DNA of 53,572 bases, taken from the IMG/VR virus record IMGVR_UViG_3300028399_000009, positions 1 through 53,572 of that record. One strand, given 5' to 3'. The notes below the pieces were generated by a model. The model made no database searches, had not been told where the DNA came from, and worked only from the letters and a program-made list of their open reading frames with translations. The DNA comes from a virus. Each line of letters begins with the position of its first letter. Positions within the stretch are counted from its first letter, which is position 1. Both the position numbers and the translations under genes were made by a program. This document shows, one piece after another, positions 41,189-49,520 of the stretch.

Positions 41189-41825
41189 TATTATAGTTTT
41201 GACAGGTTTTCTTTGTAATGGTAAAACATCTATGTTATATGCACTAAAAACAATATTATCATCAAGATTCCAGAATAAAAAGATAATTGTTGTTGATGAA
41301 CCTGTTAGATTTTTACTTGAGGATATAGAAGAATTTATGGATGATGTTATTATACCTAAAAGAGATTTTGATTTTTATCACAGACAGGCTTCATTTATGG
41401 CAACATCATTAGCACAATTTGAGATAATCAGAAGTTTTTTATTTAATAATAATTACATAGTTATTTGTGATAGATGTTTCATAGATCCTTTTGTATATAC
41501 TTATCTTAATTACCCTGATGATATATTTACTGAAAAGAGAGATAAACTGTTAAACTTGTTAGGCTTATATAATATTGAGCTGTCATTTGATTTCCAATTT
41601 TATTATCTGAAATTACCTGAAAATGATAATGTTTTACAGAAATGTTTTAATGATGACACAAGAAGAGCAACTGTAAATTTTGATGATGTTAGATCTAAAG
41701 AAGGGGAATTTTATAATAAATACTGTAAATTTGTGGAGAAGAAACTTGATAAATATACTCATCCTGCTGATAATAGTTATGTTGTTTATGAAATTGCTGA
41801 TGAAATTATAGAGAGGTTAAGCTAA
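41175..41825 (+). CDS. Nucleotide kinase-like protein
   Basis: A 216-residue P-loop protein. Walker A is IVLTGFLCNGKTSML, a later VICDRCFIDPFVYTYL matches the DRxxxDxxxY motif of thymidylate and deoxynucleoside monophosphate kinases, and VVDEPVRFLL fits the DEP strand. Given ThyX, dUTPase and dCMP deaminase nearby, phosphorylating dTMP or another dNMP is likely. ATG 41175 has AAGGAGGTTATTAAT upstream. Confidence 0.72.
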   Translation: MGESNIIVLTGFLCNGKTSMLYALKTILSSRFQNKKIIVVDEPVRFLLEDIEEFMDDVIIPKRDFDFYHRQASFMATSLAQFEIIRSFLFNNNYIVICDRCFIDPFVYTYLNYPDDIFTEKRDKLLNLLGLYNIELSFDFQFYYLKLPENDNVLQKCFNDDTRRATVNFDDVRSKEGEFYNKYCKFVEKKLDKYTHPADNSYVVYEIADEIIERLS

Positions 41826-41826
41826 T

Positions 41827-42039
41827 ATGGTTAATATTCTGGGTTATTTTGCTTTATTTTTACTTGTTATTGCTTATATATTACTACAATTTGATTATAT
41901 TATGTTTTTAATAATTAATATTTATGCCACATGTTGTTTTATAGTTTATTCATATTTGATAAAAAGCTATCCATTTTTATATGCTAATATTCTAATATTA
42001 CTAATCCTTATATTACAGCTATATAAGGTGAGCTTATAA
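41827..42039 (+). CDS. Small membrane protein, three hydrophobic segments
   Basis: 70 residues, nearly all hydrophobic: LGYFALFLLVIAYILLQFDY, MFLIINIYATCCFIVYSYLI, YANILILLILILQLY. This recalls small integral membrane proteins of the CBU_0592-like type, but similarity is weak. The 3' end overlaps the operator at 42033. Confidence 0.6.
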   Translation: MVNILGYFALFLLVIAYILLQFDYIMFLIINIYATCCFIVYSYLIKSYPFLYANILILLILILQLYKVSL

Positions 42040-42086
42040 TGGGTATAAGAAAGATTTATTGACATTTGAGAATTAAGGATTATACT
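42033..42086 (+). promoter_or_regulatory. Operator plus promoter for ParB-like gene
   Basis: CTTATA-N5-TATAAG at 42033-42049, a 9-bp gap, TTGACA at 42059-42064, a 16-bp spacer and TATACT at 42081-42086. The leader ends in AGGAGGTGCAGGT before ATG 42118. Confidence 0.85.
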
Positions 42087-42117
42087 ATTGCAATAACATC
42101 AGGTAGGAGGTGCAGGT

Positions 42118-42897
42118 ATGAAGTATAAGGAGGAGAAGAAAGAGTATGAAATTAACATTAAACTTTTAAATGTTCATGATATTGTAATCCCACATATCCA
42201 GAGGGCACTTAGTAATAACCTTGTAAGTAAGCTCATGATGTCAATAGAAAAGGTAGGATTCATAACTCCAGTAGTGGTAGTAGAAAGTGATAATAAGGGT
42301 GAATATGAGGTAATAGATGGACAGCACAGACTTGAAGCATGTAAGCTGTTAGGATATACAAAAATACCTGCTGTAATAGTTCCAAGAGAGATAAAGCAGT
42401 ATATAATAACCCTTAATACAGAAAAGGCAAGTAATCTCAAAGATAAGGCTCATCAGGCATATGAGATTTATATGCAGGCTTATAACTTATTTGGTGATGA
42501 ATGGACAGAGGGAGATCTTGAACTGATGGTTGAACAGCCTTACTATCTCACAATAGGTTTCATAATAGAAAGATTTGAGGAAAGAAGGTTTAGTGGATTT
42601 GCATGGGAAAATGTATTAAAGAAAATTGATAATTTTTATGTTGTTAATCCTATAAAACAAACAGATAAACAGAGAGAAGAGAGAGCTAAATTACTGATAG
42701 AGGCTAATAAAGTTCTGAATGAGAAATTTAGTGAACTTGCAGTAGATAATCATTTCCTTAAGAATGAGATTGTTAATAAAGTCTGGCAGAGTATATATGG
42801 TAAAAGAGTTAGAACAATAGAAGATAATTATGAAATAGCACTAAGTAAGATAACCGAAGGCATTAGGAGTTTTAGTTTTGAGGAGGTAAGAGTGTGA
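42118..42897 (+). CDS. ParB-like nuclease-domain protein
   Basis: A 259-residue protein with a ParB/Srx N-terminal domain: IEKVGFITPVVVVESDNKG, then YEVIDGQHRLEACKLLGYTKIPAV, with the IDGQHR motif. The C-terminal region is helical, without an evident helix-turn-helix. It leads an operon behind the palindromic operator, so it could be the DNA-binding regulator itself; this is inference. Related phage proteins act in DNA binding or nuclease functions. Confidence 0.8.
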   Translation: MKYKEEKKEYEINIKLLNVHDIVIPHIQRALSNNLVSKLMMSIEKVGFITPVVVVESDNKGEYEVIDGQHRLEACKLLGYTKIPAVIVPREIKQYIITLNTEKASNLKDKAHQAYEIYMQAYNLFGDEWTEGDLELMVEQPYYLTIGFIIERFEERRFSGFAWENVLKKIDNFYVVNPIKQTDKQREERAKLLIEANKVLNEKFSELAVDNHFLKNEIVNKVWQSIYGKRVRTIEDNYEIALSKITEGIRSFSFEEVRV

Positions 42898-43166
42898 AGT
42901 GTAGATGTGGTAATACATTTTTTGAAAAATATGAAAATGTAAAAATAAAAAGGGAATTTGTGAAAATTATTAATTTGGCTGATGTAAAAGAGGGTGAACA
43001 CTATGAAATGGATGCTTCCTTAATAGAAGAAGTATATACTGAAGAAATTTTTAGATGTATGAAGTGTAAAAATGAATATTTATATAAAAGTTATAAAAAA
43101 TATTTTGAACCTGATCCTTCAGGAAAAACTCTTTTTCAATTACCTGAATTAAAGGAGGATAAATGA
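42894..43166 (+). CDS. Zinc-ribbon protein (90 aa)
   Basis: MKCRCGNTFFEKYEN at the start and FRCMKCKNEYLYK later give two CxC/CxxC knuckles of a zinc ribbon with about 48 residues between. GTG start at 42894, preceded by GAGGAGGTAAGAGT. Ends DP-rich and acidic. Could bind nucleic acid or act as a transcription factor, not shown. Confidence 0.65.
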   Translation: MKCRCGNTFFEKYENVKIKREFVKIINLADVKEGEHYEMDASLIEEVYTEEIFRCMKCKNEYLYKSYKKYFEPDPSGKTLFQLPELKEDK

Positions 43167-43573
43167 TGAAGGAAATTAAGTTTAGAATATGGAATGGAAA
43201 AGAATGGTTACAAGATGATCATGAATTAGCTAAATATGTAATAGATAGGGAAGGAAAAGTATTTTTTATAACAAAATATAAATTTGAAGATGTTGTTTTA
43301 CCTTATGAAGATAAAGTTGAAATTAATCTTTATACAGGGATGAAAGACAATAAGGGACAAGACATTTATGAAGGAGACATTATAAAATTTGTTCCTGCAT
43401 TTTCTATAAGGGAAAAATATAACCTTTCTCATAAAGACATAATTGGTAAAGTGTATTGGTCTGCTGGAGCATTTAGAGTAAAAGCAGGGGATCTGGTTAT
43501 AGAATTGGCAGATTGTTTACATAAAAAAGTTATAGGGAATATTTATGAAAATCCTGAATTACTGGAGGTATAA
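43166..43573 (+). CDS. YopX-family protein, second copy
   Basis: About 135 residues: KEIKFRIWNGKEWLQDD, then INLYTGMKDNKGQDIYEGDIIKF and KKVIGNIYENPELLEV, clear YopX family marks. It is more typical than the copy at 34619. ATG 43166 is 7 nt from AAGGAGG; ATG 43163 is also possible. Function unknown in the family. Confidence 0.88.
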   Translation: MKEIKFRIWNGKEWLQDDHELAKYVIDREGKVFFITKYKFEDVVLPYEDKVEINLYTGMKDNKGQDIYEGDIIKFVPAFSIREKYNLSHKDIIGKVYWSAGAFRVKAGDLVIELADCLHKKVIGNIYENPELLEV

Positions 43574-43576
43574 ATA

Positions 43577-43798
43577 ATGTTTCATATATGTTGTAATTGT
43601 AAGAAATTTAATAATTGTGAAATAAATAATATCCAACTTATATTTTTTGAAGATGAGTATAATTTAATAAACATAAATATGGAAAAAATAAATAAATTGA
43701 AGTTTATAAAAGATTATATTATTTTTGATTTTGGTGGGGGTATAAGTTTAGATATTGCTGATTGTGATAGATTTGAGGAGGTAAATAATGAAAATTAA
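43577..43798 (+). CDS. Small Cys-rich protein, family A (73 aa)
   Basis: ICCNCKKFNNCEINN and IADCDRFEEV match the layout of the protein at 39717 (C-x2-C-x5-C, and a final C before DR/ER-F/W). Probably zinc-binding. Ends by overlapping the ThyX start by 11 nt. Function unknown. Confidence 0.6.
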   Translation: MFHICCNCKKFNNCEINNIQLIFFEDEYNLININMEKINKLKFIKDYIIFDFGGGISLDIADCDRFEEVNNEN

Positions 43799-44522
43799 AC
43801 TTCTTCAATATTCTCCAATATCTATGGCTATAATTGGAGCAAGAGTTTGTTATGATAGTTTTGAAAATAGCGATAGTAAAGTAATAACAGAAAATAATGT
43901 TAATTATTATGAAAATATTGCTTTAAAAGAAATATATTCAAAAAATCTAAATAATTTTAAAGAAGAAAATGAATTTACAATTTTATATGATGAAATAATA
44001 GGTGAAAATGATAAAAAACTTATAGGAAGGTTAATTAATAGTGGGCATCATAGTATATTGGAACATATTTATTATACATTTTATATATCAGGCATATCAA
44101 GATTAAGCCATGTTCAACTTATTCGTCATAGAATAGCAAGTTATTCAGTTCAATCTACAAGGTATGTATTGAAAAAGATATTAAAAAATATAAAAACAAT
44201 AAAAGATGTTGATAAGTATTTTGTTTTTTCTCCTAATATACCTGTTGAATTCCAGAGGGAAGAAGCATATAAAAGGGTAATGGTTTTAAAACAGCTGAAG
44301 GATAATTATGGTAATGATGATCTAAAATATTTACTGCCTGAAAATCTTAAAACTGAACTTGTGATGAGTATGAATTGCAGGGAACTTAGACATTTTCTTA
44401 AACTTAGACTTGATAGGAGAGCACATTTTGAGATAAGAGAACTGGCTAAAAATATTTATAGTGTTTTACCTGATGATCATAAAAGGATTTTATTTTTTGA
44501 TATAAATGTAGAGGAGGTATAA
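43788..44522 (+). CDS. thyX: Flavin-dependent thymidylate synthase ThyX
   Basis: Makes dTMP from dUMP using FAD, NADPH and methylene-tetrahydrofolate. The 244-residue protein has the ThyX signature RHRIASYSVQSTR, together with NSGHHSILEH upstream and LRHFLKLRLDRRAHFEIRELA downstream (substrate-binding Arg). Strong GAGGAGGTAAATA site. Forms a thymidylate pathway with the dUTPase (38701) and dCMP deaminase (44981). Confidence 0.95.
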   Translation: MKIKLLQYSPISMAIIGARVCYDSFENSDSKVITENNVNYYENIALKEIYSKNLNNFKEENEFTILYDEIIGENDKKLIGRLINSGHHSILEHIYYTFYISGISRLSHVQLIRHRIASYSVQSTRYVLKKILKNIKTIKDVDKYFVFSPNIPVEFQREEAYKRVMVLKQLKDNYGNDDLKYLLPENLKTELVMSMNCRELRHFLKLRLDRRAHFEIRELAKNIYSVLPDDHKRILFFDINVEEV

Positions 44523-44525
44523 ATT

Positions 44526-44747
44526 ATGAATTGGAAACAAAAAATAAAATGTAAATTGGGGTTTCATTTTTGGTATAAATATAAAAAAGAAAAAGCTAAA
44601 ACAAATTTATTTTTTCCTAAATATTTTTATAGAGCTGTATATAAATGTTGGTATTGTGAAAAAATTAAGTATGATTATAGTATAACTTTATTTGTTCCTA
44701 AAAATCCTGATAAATTTAATTGGGAGGCTGATGAAGATGAAAATTGA
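44526..44747 (+). CDS. Small basic CxxC protein (73 aa)
   Basis: Very basic start (KQKIKCKLGFHFWYKYKKEKAK), then YKCWYCEKIK with a CxxC. Resembles small phage zinc proteins with a C-x-LGFHxW start. The other possible ligands are C9 and H13. Strong GAGGAGGTATAAATT site. Function unknown. Confidence 0.55.
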   Translation: MNWKQKIKCKLGFHFWYKYKKEKAKTNLFFPKYFYRAVYKCWYCEKIKYDYSITLFVPKNPDKFNWEADEDEN

Positions 44748-44988
44748 TTGGATTAAAGAATATGAAGAATATTTAAATATTGGTAAAAAATTAAATAAAA
44801 GGTATTTATATATACTTTTTAATCAACATGAAGGTGAATTTATAATATCATATAATCCTTTTTTAACATTTAAATATATTGTAGCAGGTATTATCAATCT
44901 AAAAAATGATAAGGAAATAATGTTTTATAATTTTAGTTTTGATAATGCTGATATTGTTTTTGATTATGAAGGAATAAATAATGAGTAG
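44737..44988 (+). CDS. Hypothetical protein (83 aa)
   Basis: MKIDWIKEYEEYLNIGKKLN, followed by strands (LYILFNQHEGEFIISY, YIVAGIINLK). Unrecognised. ATG 44737 is preferred with GGGAGG 9 nt upstream; ATG 44731 is also in frame. Overlaps the dCMP deaminase by 8 nt. Confidence 0.55.
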   Translation: MKIDWIKEYEEYLNIGKKLNKRYLYILFNQHEGEFIISYNPFLTFKYIVAGIINLKNDKEIMFYNFSFDNADIVFDYEGINNE

Positions 44989-45409
44989 TAAATGGGATAA
45001 ATTTTTTATTGATACTGTTATTAATGTTGCTAAACTATCCACATGTTATAAATATCAGGTTGGCTGTCTGATTGTTAAGGATAAGAGGATTATTTCAATT
45101 GGTTATAATGGGACACCTTCAGGATGGGAGCACTGTATTAATAATAAAGATCTACATTCTAAATATGAGATACATGCTGAAATGAATGCTATTGGTTTTG
45201 CTGTTAGAAATGGTATATCAACAATAGGATCAGAAATGTATTTAACCCATTTACCATGTTTTAGCTGTGCAAAATTAATAGTAGCTTCAGGTATAACAAA
45301 AGTTATTTATATAGATGATTATGAAGATTGGACTGTAAAAGATAATACAATTAGCTTTTTAAATGTAAATAATGTGGAGGTGATTAAATATGAAAAAGTT
45401 GTATTTTAA
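44981..45409 (+). CDS. dCMP deaminase
   Basis: Converts dCMP to dUMP for ThyX. The 142-residue protein has the zinc site HAEMNAIGFAV and LPCFSCAKLIVASGI (HAE, PCxxC), and SIGYNGTPSGWEHC, the substrate loop of dCMP deaminases of ComEB/T4 type. Clear and of normal length. Confidence 0.92.
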   Translation: MSSKWDKFFIDTVINVAKLSTCYKYQVGCLIVKDKRIISIGYNGTPSGWEHCINNKDLHSKYEIHAEMNAIGFAVRNGISTIGSEMYLTHLPCFSCAKLIVASGITKVIYIDDYEDWTVKDNTISFLNVNNVEVIKYEKVVF

Positions 45410-45773
45410 AGGGAAAAAGGATAATAAAAATAATGAAATAAGTAAATTTATACAAGATGTAAGATACTCTATAATGTATAAAACAATATATGATATACAT
45501 ATTCTAAGAGCAATACAGTTGTTAGTAACAGTTGAAATAAAAAAATATTATAATACATCATTAAATAAATCTGTTTTTGTAAGTATTCTTAATAACTATT
45601 TATTTAAATTTTTTGATAATGTTTATGTTTGTTTTGAAAAAGAAAAACATAGTGGAGAAATACATGTAGTAGTAAAATTTGAAGATACTTATATATGGGA
45701 AAATCCAAAAGAATATATTTTATTTACTTTTCCTGAAAATGATATTTCAAAATGGGAGCCTTATCCGATATGA
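45390..45773 (+). CDS. Hypothetical protein (127 aa)
   Basis: Not recognised. Basic N-terminus (MKKLYFKGKKDNKNNE), helical middle (IYDIHILRAIQLLVTVEIKKYY), strand end (GEIHVVVKFEDTYIW). GTGGAGGTGATTAAAT precedes the ATG inside the deaminase gene. Stands just before DNA polymerase, so a replication accessory role is possible. Confidence 0.55.
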   Translation: MKKLYFKGKKDNKNNEISKFIQDVRYSIMYKTIYDIHILRAIQLLVTVEIKKYYNTSLNKSVFVSILNNYLFKFFDNVYVCFEKEKHSGEIHVVVKFEDTYIWENPKEYILFTFPENDISKWEPYPI

Positions 45774-45794
45774 AGGAAAGGAGAAATTTAGGAA

Positions 45795-47678
45795 ATGGAA
45801 ACATGGAAACCTAAAAGGAATGTAATTAGCTGGAATAAGATCAGAAAGCTATATATGGATATTGAAACATCAGGGTTGAATGTTGATAAGGATAGGATTT
45901 ATTTTATAGGTCTATTTGATGGTTATAACTATATGTTTATTTATGATGAAAATGAGAAAAAGATTTTATTGAGATTTTTGAATATACTGGGGAATATACA
46001 ACCTGATTTTCTAATAGGTCATAACATATTTTCATTTGATTTACCATTTATTATTAAAAAATGTGAAAAATATAACATAAATATACAGGATTATTTCTGG
46101 ATAAAAAAGGAAGAAAAGAGAGTGCCTTCAACAGATATGGGAGGTAAACCTTTAACTATTACAGATATAAGGAGTAAATATTATCAGATATTAGACACTA
46201 TGGTAGCAGTAGCAAGGTGGGATTTTATAAACAGGAAATTACCATCATATAACCTTAAGGATAGTGTGATAGAGTTAGGTTTAAGGGAAAAGGAAAGGGT
46301 TGAACTTAGTAATCCTCAAATTGTAGAAGCATGGAAAAACAGGAATTATGATCTGATAATGGAATATCTGAGATATGACCTTGTTGATACATATAAGCTG
46401 TCTGAATATTTACATCCATTAGATTACTATCAGCTTAATTATTTACCATCATGGGTTACTCCTCAAATGATATGTCTGATGGGTAATGCAAGTAAATGGG
46501 AAGCTATACTTGAAGATTATTATCTGAATGAGAAGGGATGGAAAAATCTACCTGAGCCTGATGAGAAAGTCAGATTTGAAGGCGCTATTGTAGAGGCTTA
46601 TGAGGGGTTGTATAAAAATGTTGGCAAGGTTGATGTTGCCTCCCTATATCCTAACATTATGCTCAGATACAATATACACTCAGAGAAGGATGAAGATAGG
46701 TATCAGCTAAGAGTTTTAAGATATTTGACATCTGAAAGGTTGAAATTAAAAACATTAGCTAAGCAGGGAAATAAACAGGCAGATCTTAAACAGAATGCTA
46801 TGAAGGTGCTGATTAATAGTGCTTATGGTTTTCTTGGAACTGCTAATATACCCTTTAATGATATGCAGTCTGCTCAGATGGTTACTAAAAAAGGTCAGGA
46901 GATATTAACTATAATGAAGGAAAGTATAGTTGAAAAAGGTGGAATTTTATGTGAACTTGATACTGATGGTCTTATATTTGCTGGAAATGATGAAGAACAT
47001 ATAAAAAGTATTTACAGTTATGTTCAATTCAGAATGCCTGAAGGTTTTGAGGTTGAACTTGAGTTTACTGCTGATGCCTGCTATGTTGCCAATAAAAAGA
47101 ATTATGTTGTTTTCATTAATATTAATGATGAAAAAACTTGGATATATAAGGGGACAAAATTTAGAGGTAGAGATAAGAGTATGATTGAAAAAGATTTTCC
47201 TATAAAATATGTATGGTATTATGCTAAATATGGTATTGATGAAGCTGAAAAATTTTATAAAAATATTTTTAATAAGATAAAAAATAAGGAAATAGATATT
47301 AATTATTTGATAAAGGAAAGAAGGATAAGAAAGGGAGAGAAACAGTTAAGATCAATAGGTAATGAGGGTGATAAGGTTAAATATCTGAAACTACAGGGGG
47401 GTAATTATGGTATTGACAGTAATTATGATGTTGATTATTATTTAGGAATGCTAAGGAAAATGAAAGCTGAAATAAATAAAAACCTTGGAATAGAACAGTA
47501 TATACCCAGTCATTTTTATAAATTTCTGGAATACTGTAAAAATCACAACAAAGATGTGGAATATAGAATATATGCCAATTTTTGCAGGAAGTTTAATATA
47601 GACAGTAGTGAAAAACTGTTAAAGGAAGAATTTGAGAACATCATGAGGAGATTAAGGGATGAGAGGCAGAAGGTTTGA
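45795..47678 (+). CDS. polB: Family B DNA polymerase with 3'-5' exonuclease
   Basis: A 627-residue replicative polymerase. Exonuclease: LYMDIETSGLN (Exo I, D22/E24), LIGHNIFSFDLPF (Exo II), YLRYDLVDTYKLSEY (Exo III). Polymerase: motif A VDVASLYPNIML, motif B QNAMKVLINSAYGFLG, motif C CELDTDGLIF. At 627 residues it is shorter than cellular PolB (~780), with a reduced N-terminal domain. It works with the primase-helicase on the minus strand. The 3' end overlaps the flavoprotein-like gene by 20 nt. Confidence 0.95.
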   Translation: METWKPKRNVISWNKIRKLYMDIETSGLNVDKDRIYFIGLFDGYNYMFIYDENEKKILLRFLNILGNIQPDFLIGHNIFSFDLPFIIKKCEKYNINIQDYFWIKKEEKRVPSTDMGGKPLTITDIRSKYYQILDTMVAVARWDFINRKLPSYNLKDSVIELGLREKERVELSNPQIVEAWKNRNYDLIMEYLRYDLVDTYKLSEYLHPLDYYQLNYLPSWVTPQMICLMGNASKWEAILEDYYLNEKGWKNLPEPDEKVRFEGAIVEAYEGLYKNVGKVDVASLYPNIMLRYNIHSEKDEDRYQLRVLRYLTSERLKLKTLAKQGNKQADLKQNAMKVLINSAYGFLGTANIPFNDMQSAQMVTKKGQEILTIMKESIVEKGGILCELDTDGLIFAGNDEEHIKSIYSYVQFRMPEGFEVELEFTADACYVANKKNYVVFININDEKTWIYKGTKFRGRDKSMIEKDFPIKYVWYYAKYGIDEAEKFYKNIFNKIKNKEIDINYLIKERRIRKGEKQLRSIGNEGDKVKYLKLQGGNYGIDSNYDVDYYLGMLRKMKAEINKNLGIEQYIPSHFYKFLEYCKNHNKDVEYRIYANFCRKFNIDSSEKLLKEEFENIMRRLRDERQKV

Positions 47679-48594
47679 GATAGAAGTTAAGTATGCTGTC
47701 ATAGGTAGAAATATATATTCCTATCTGCTTTACAAGATGTTAGGTAAAAATTGTATAGTTATTAATAATAAACAGCCTGTATATGCCTATTCTTATGATT
47801 ACATAATATACCCAACATACCACGTAAGTAAGTTTTTTGATTACTATATGATTGATTACAGAGAGTATAAGCTAACAATAGGATCTGTTAACAGGTTTCC
47901 AAATAAAGAGTATTTACAACATAAGCTTAAAGACTGTAATATACATATACCTGATATACCCTCTGATCCTTTTACTGTTAACTGTATATTACCTTATGAT
48001 ATTTTTAGTAAATACTATATTGATGATGAGATTGAGAAGATAAAAATTCTAACTAATCATTTTCATGTTTATTTAAAAAATAATAAAAATGTTATAAGAT
48101 GTGAGAAGATTTTAAATACATTACCATTAATAGAATTTCTCAAATTAATACCTGAATTAAAACATTTATTAAGGGGTATAAGATATTCAACAACAAGTAA
48201 GCTGACATTTATAGCTATGGATCTGAGGGAGATTGTGCAGAAAACTAAATATGATCTGAACTTTGATTTTAACAGCTATAATTATGATTGTTATAGGAAA
48301 GCAGGTAATATTGTTCTGGGTGAATGTATAGCTCGTCATATTAAACAGATGGATAAAAGATTTAATGAGAATGAAATAATTGAACATGAAAAATATTTCC
48401 TTTTTAATCCTGAACTGAATAAAAAAACTGTTATTAAAAATATTTATAATATTGGCAGATATGCTCAAGTAGTTAATAATTATTCCCTTGATGATTTTAT
48501 TATTGATGTCAGTAAGTTTGAAGATGATGATGTTTATTCCACAGGGTTATTTGATGATAATGAAGGAGATGACAGCTATGACAAAATTAATTAA
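47659..48594 (+). CDS. FAD oxidoreductase-like protein beside polB
   Basis: A 311-residue protein with the frame of an FAD-dependent amine-oxidase-like or UDP-galactopyranose-mutase-like fold. The N-terminal strand-helix-strand is YAVIGRNIYSYLLYKMLGKNCIVIN, but the usual GxGxxG is altered to GRNIYS. IRCEKILNTLPLIEFLKLIP matches the inner dinucleotide-fold strand, and IYNIGRYAQVVNNYSLDDFI the C-terminal GRYxxW motif contacting FAD. Whether it still binds FAD is unclear. It overlaps polB by 20 nt and the exonuclease by 17 nt. Unusual in a replication cassette; function unknown. Confidence 0.55.
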   Translation: MRGRRFEIEVKYAVIGRNIYSYLLYKMLGKNCIVINNKQPVYAYSYDYIIYPTYHVSKFFDYYMIDYREYKLTIGSVNRFPNKEYLQHKLKDCNIHIPDIPSDPFTVNCILPYDIFSKYYIDDEIEKIKILTNHFHVYLKNNKNVIRCEKILNTLPLIEFLKLIPELKHLLRGIRYSTTSKLTFIAMDLREIVQKTKYDLNFDFNSYNYDCYRKAGNIVLGECIARHIKQMDKRFNENEIIEHEKYFLFNPELNKKTVIKNIYNIGRYAQVVNNYSLDDFIIDVSKFEDDDVYSTGLFDDNEGDDSYDKIN

Positions 48595-49297
48595 AGTCCA
48601 GATTAAAAAAGTTAAAGGTAATGTTGTTATAACTGATAAAAATGTTTATACCATTTCAAAATTTGCAAGACATATTCCTGAACTTAGAGAAGGATATGAA
48701 TATGAAGTTGAAGTAGATGATAAAAACTTTCTTTATACTGCAAAATTATTGAATGGTGATAAAAAAATAGATGGTTTAATAATAATAGATTTTGAGACAT
48801 CAGGAGTAGATGTAAATAAGCATTATCCCCTATCATTAGGTATGATCATAACAGATAATAATTTGCAGATTGAGAATGTTTACTATACCAAAATTTATGC
48901 TCCTCAACATGATTATGAAAGTGAGGCTTTAAATATTAATAACCTTAAAATAGAAGATGGTAAAAAGGTGGATACTGTTGTGGCTGAACTTAACAGTATT
49001 ATTGGAGATTGGAGAAAATACAGATTAGCAGGATGGAATATTTGTTTTGATTTTATGTTTCTAAAAAAAATGTTTAAAATGGCTGATAAGAAAATAAATG
49101 TTAATTATAATCTTGTTGACATTCAAACCCTTTTCAGTTTTTATTATTATAAACAGACAGGTATATGGAGTATTAAGAGTATGAGAGATGCTTATAAATT
49201 CTTATTTAAATCTGAACTTCCTCAATCTCATAATGCTATTGAAGATTGTTTATTTGAACTGAAAATTTTGAGATATATAATGCTGAACTTTAGCTGA
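48578..49297 (+). CDS. DnaQ-like 3'-5' exonuclease (DEDDh)
   Basis: A 239-residue protein. LIIIDFETSGVD is Exo I, LAGWNICFDFMFL is Exo II, and PQSHNAIEDC is Exo III with the DEDDh His. An N-terminal ~60-residue beta region precedes it (IKVQIKKVKGNVVITDKNVY). The polymerase already has an exonuclease domain, so this may act in repair, RNA removal or host DNA degradation. ATG 48578 is preferred, with GAAGGAG 11 nt upstream; the longer frame from 48488 lies inside the preceding gene. Confidence 0.85.
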   Translation: MTKLIKVQIKKVKGNVVITDKNVYTISKFARHIPELREGYEYEVEVDDKNFLYTAKLLNGDKKIDGLIIIDFETSGVDVNKHYPLSLGMIITDNNLQIENVYYTKIYAPQHDYESEALNINNLKIEDGKKVDTVVAELNSIIGDWRKYRLAGWNICFDFMFLKKMFKMADKKINVNYNLVDIQTLFSFYYYKQTGIWSIKSMRDAYKFLFKSELPQSHNAIEDCLFELKILRYIMLNFS

Positions 49298-49398
49298 ACT
49301 TAGAGAAAATTATTAATATTTCCATTTGGGATCATTTTATAAAACTTCTTATCACAAAATTGTTTTTTATCAGGTATTATAAATAATGAGATTGAAAT

Positions 49399-49413
49399 TG
49401 ATAATCATTATCA
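49399..49413. promoter_or_regulatory. Perfect 7-1-7 palindrome resembling a Fur box
   Basis: TGATAAT-C-ATTATCA exactly matches the 7-1-7 consensus described for Fur-type regulators. It lies 18 bp upstream of the operator at 49431 in the leader of the last early operon. In so AT-rich a genome such a match may arise by chance or serve another protein. Confidence 0.4.
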
Positions 49414-49430
49414 TTTAATTATAAGTTCAG

Positions 49431-49484
49431 CTTATACACACTATAAGAAAAAATATCTTGACAAAATATTGACAGAGATATAAG
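49431..49484 (+). promoter_or_regulatory. Operator plus promoter for 49521 operon
   Basis: CTTATA-N5-TATAAG at 49431-49447, a 10-bp gap, TTGACA at 49458-49463 and TATAAG at 49479-49484 (15-bp spacer). A second TTGACA at 49469 has no good partner. The leader ends with AAGGAGGTGCAGGC. Confidence 0.72.
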
Positions 49485-49520
49485 CTCAAGATGTGAAAAT
49501 TCTGATAAGGAGGTGCAGGC

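Noticed and set aside
42118-42897. Plasmid-type ParB partition system
   Set aside because: No ParA gene or parS-like array is nearby and the C-terminal ParB helix-turn-helix is not evident.
49370-49385. Weak ACAA-TTGT hairpin followed by T-run
   Set aside because: The stem is only 4-5 bp of mostly A-T pairs, too weak to call a terminator.
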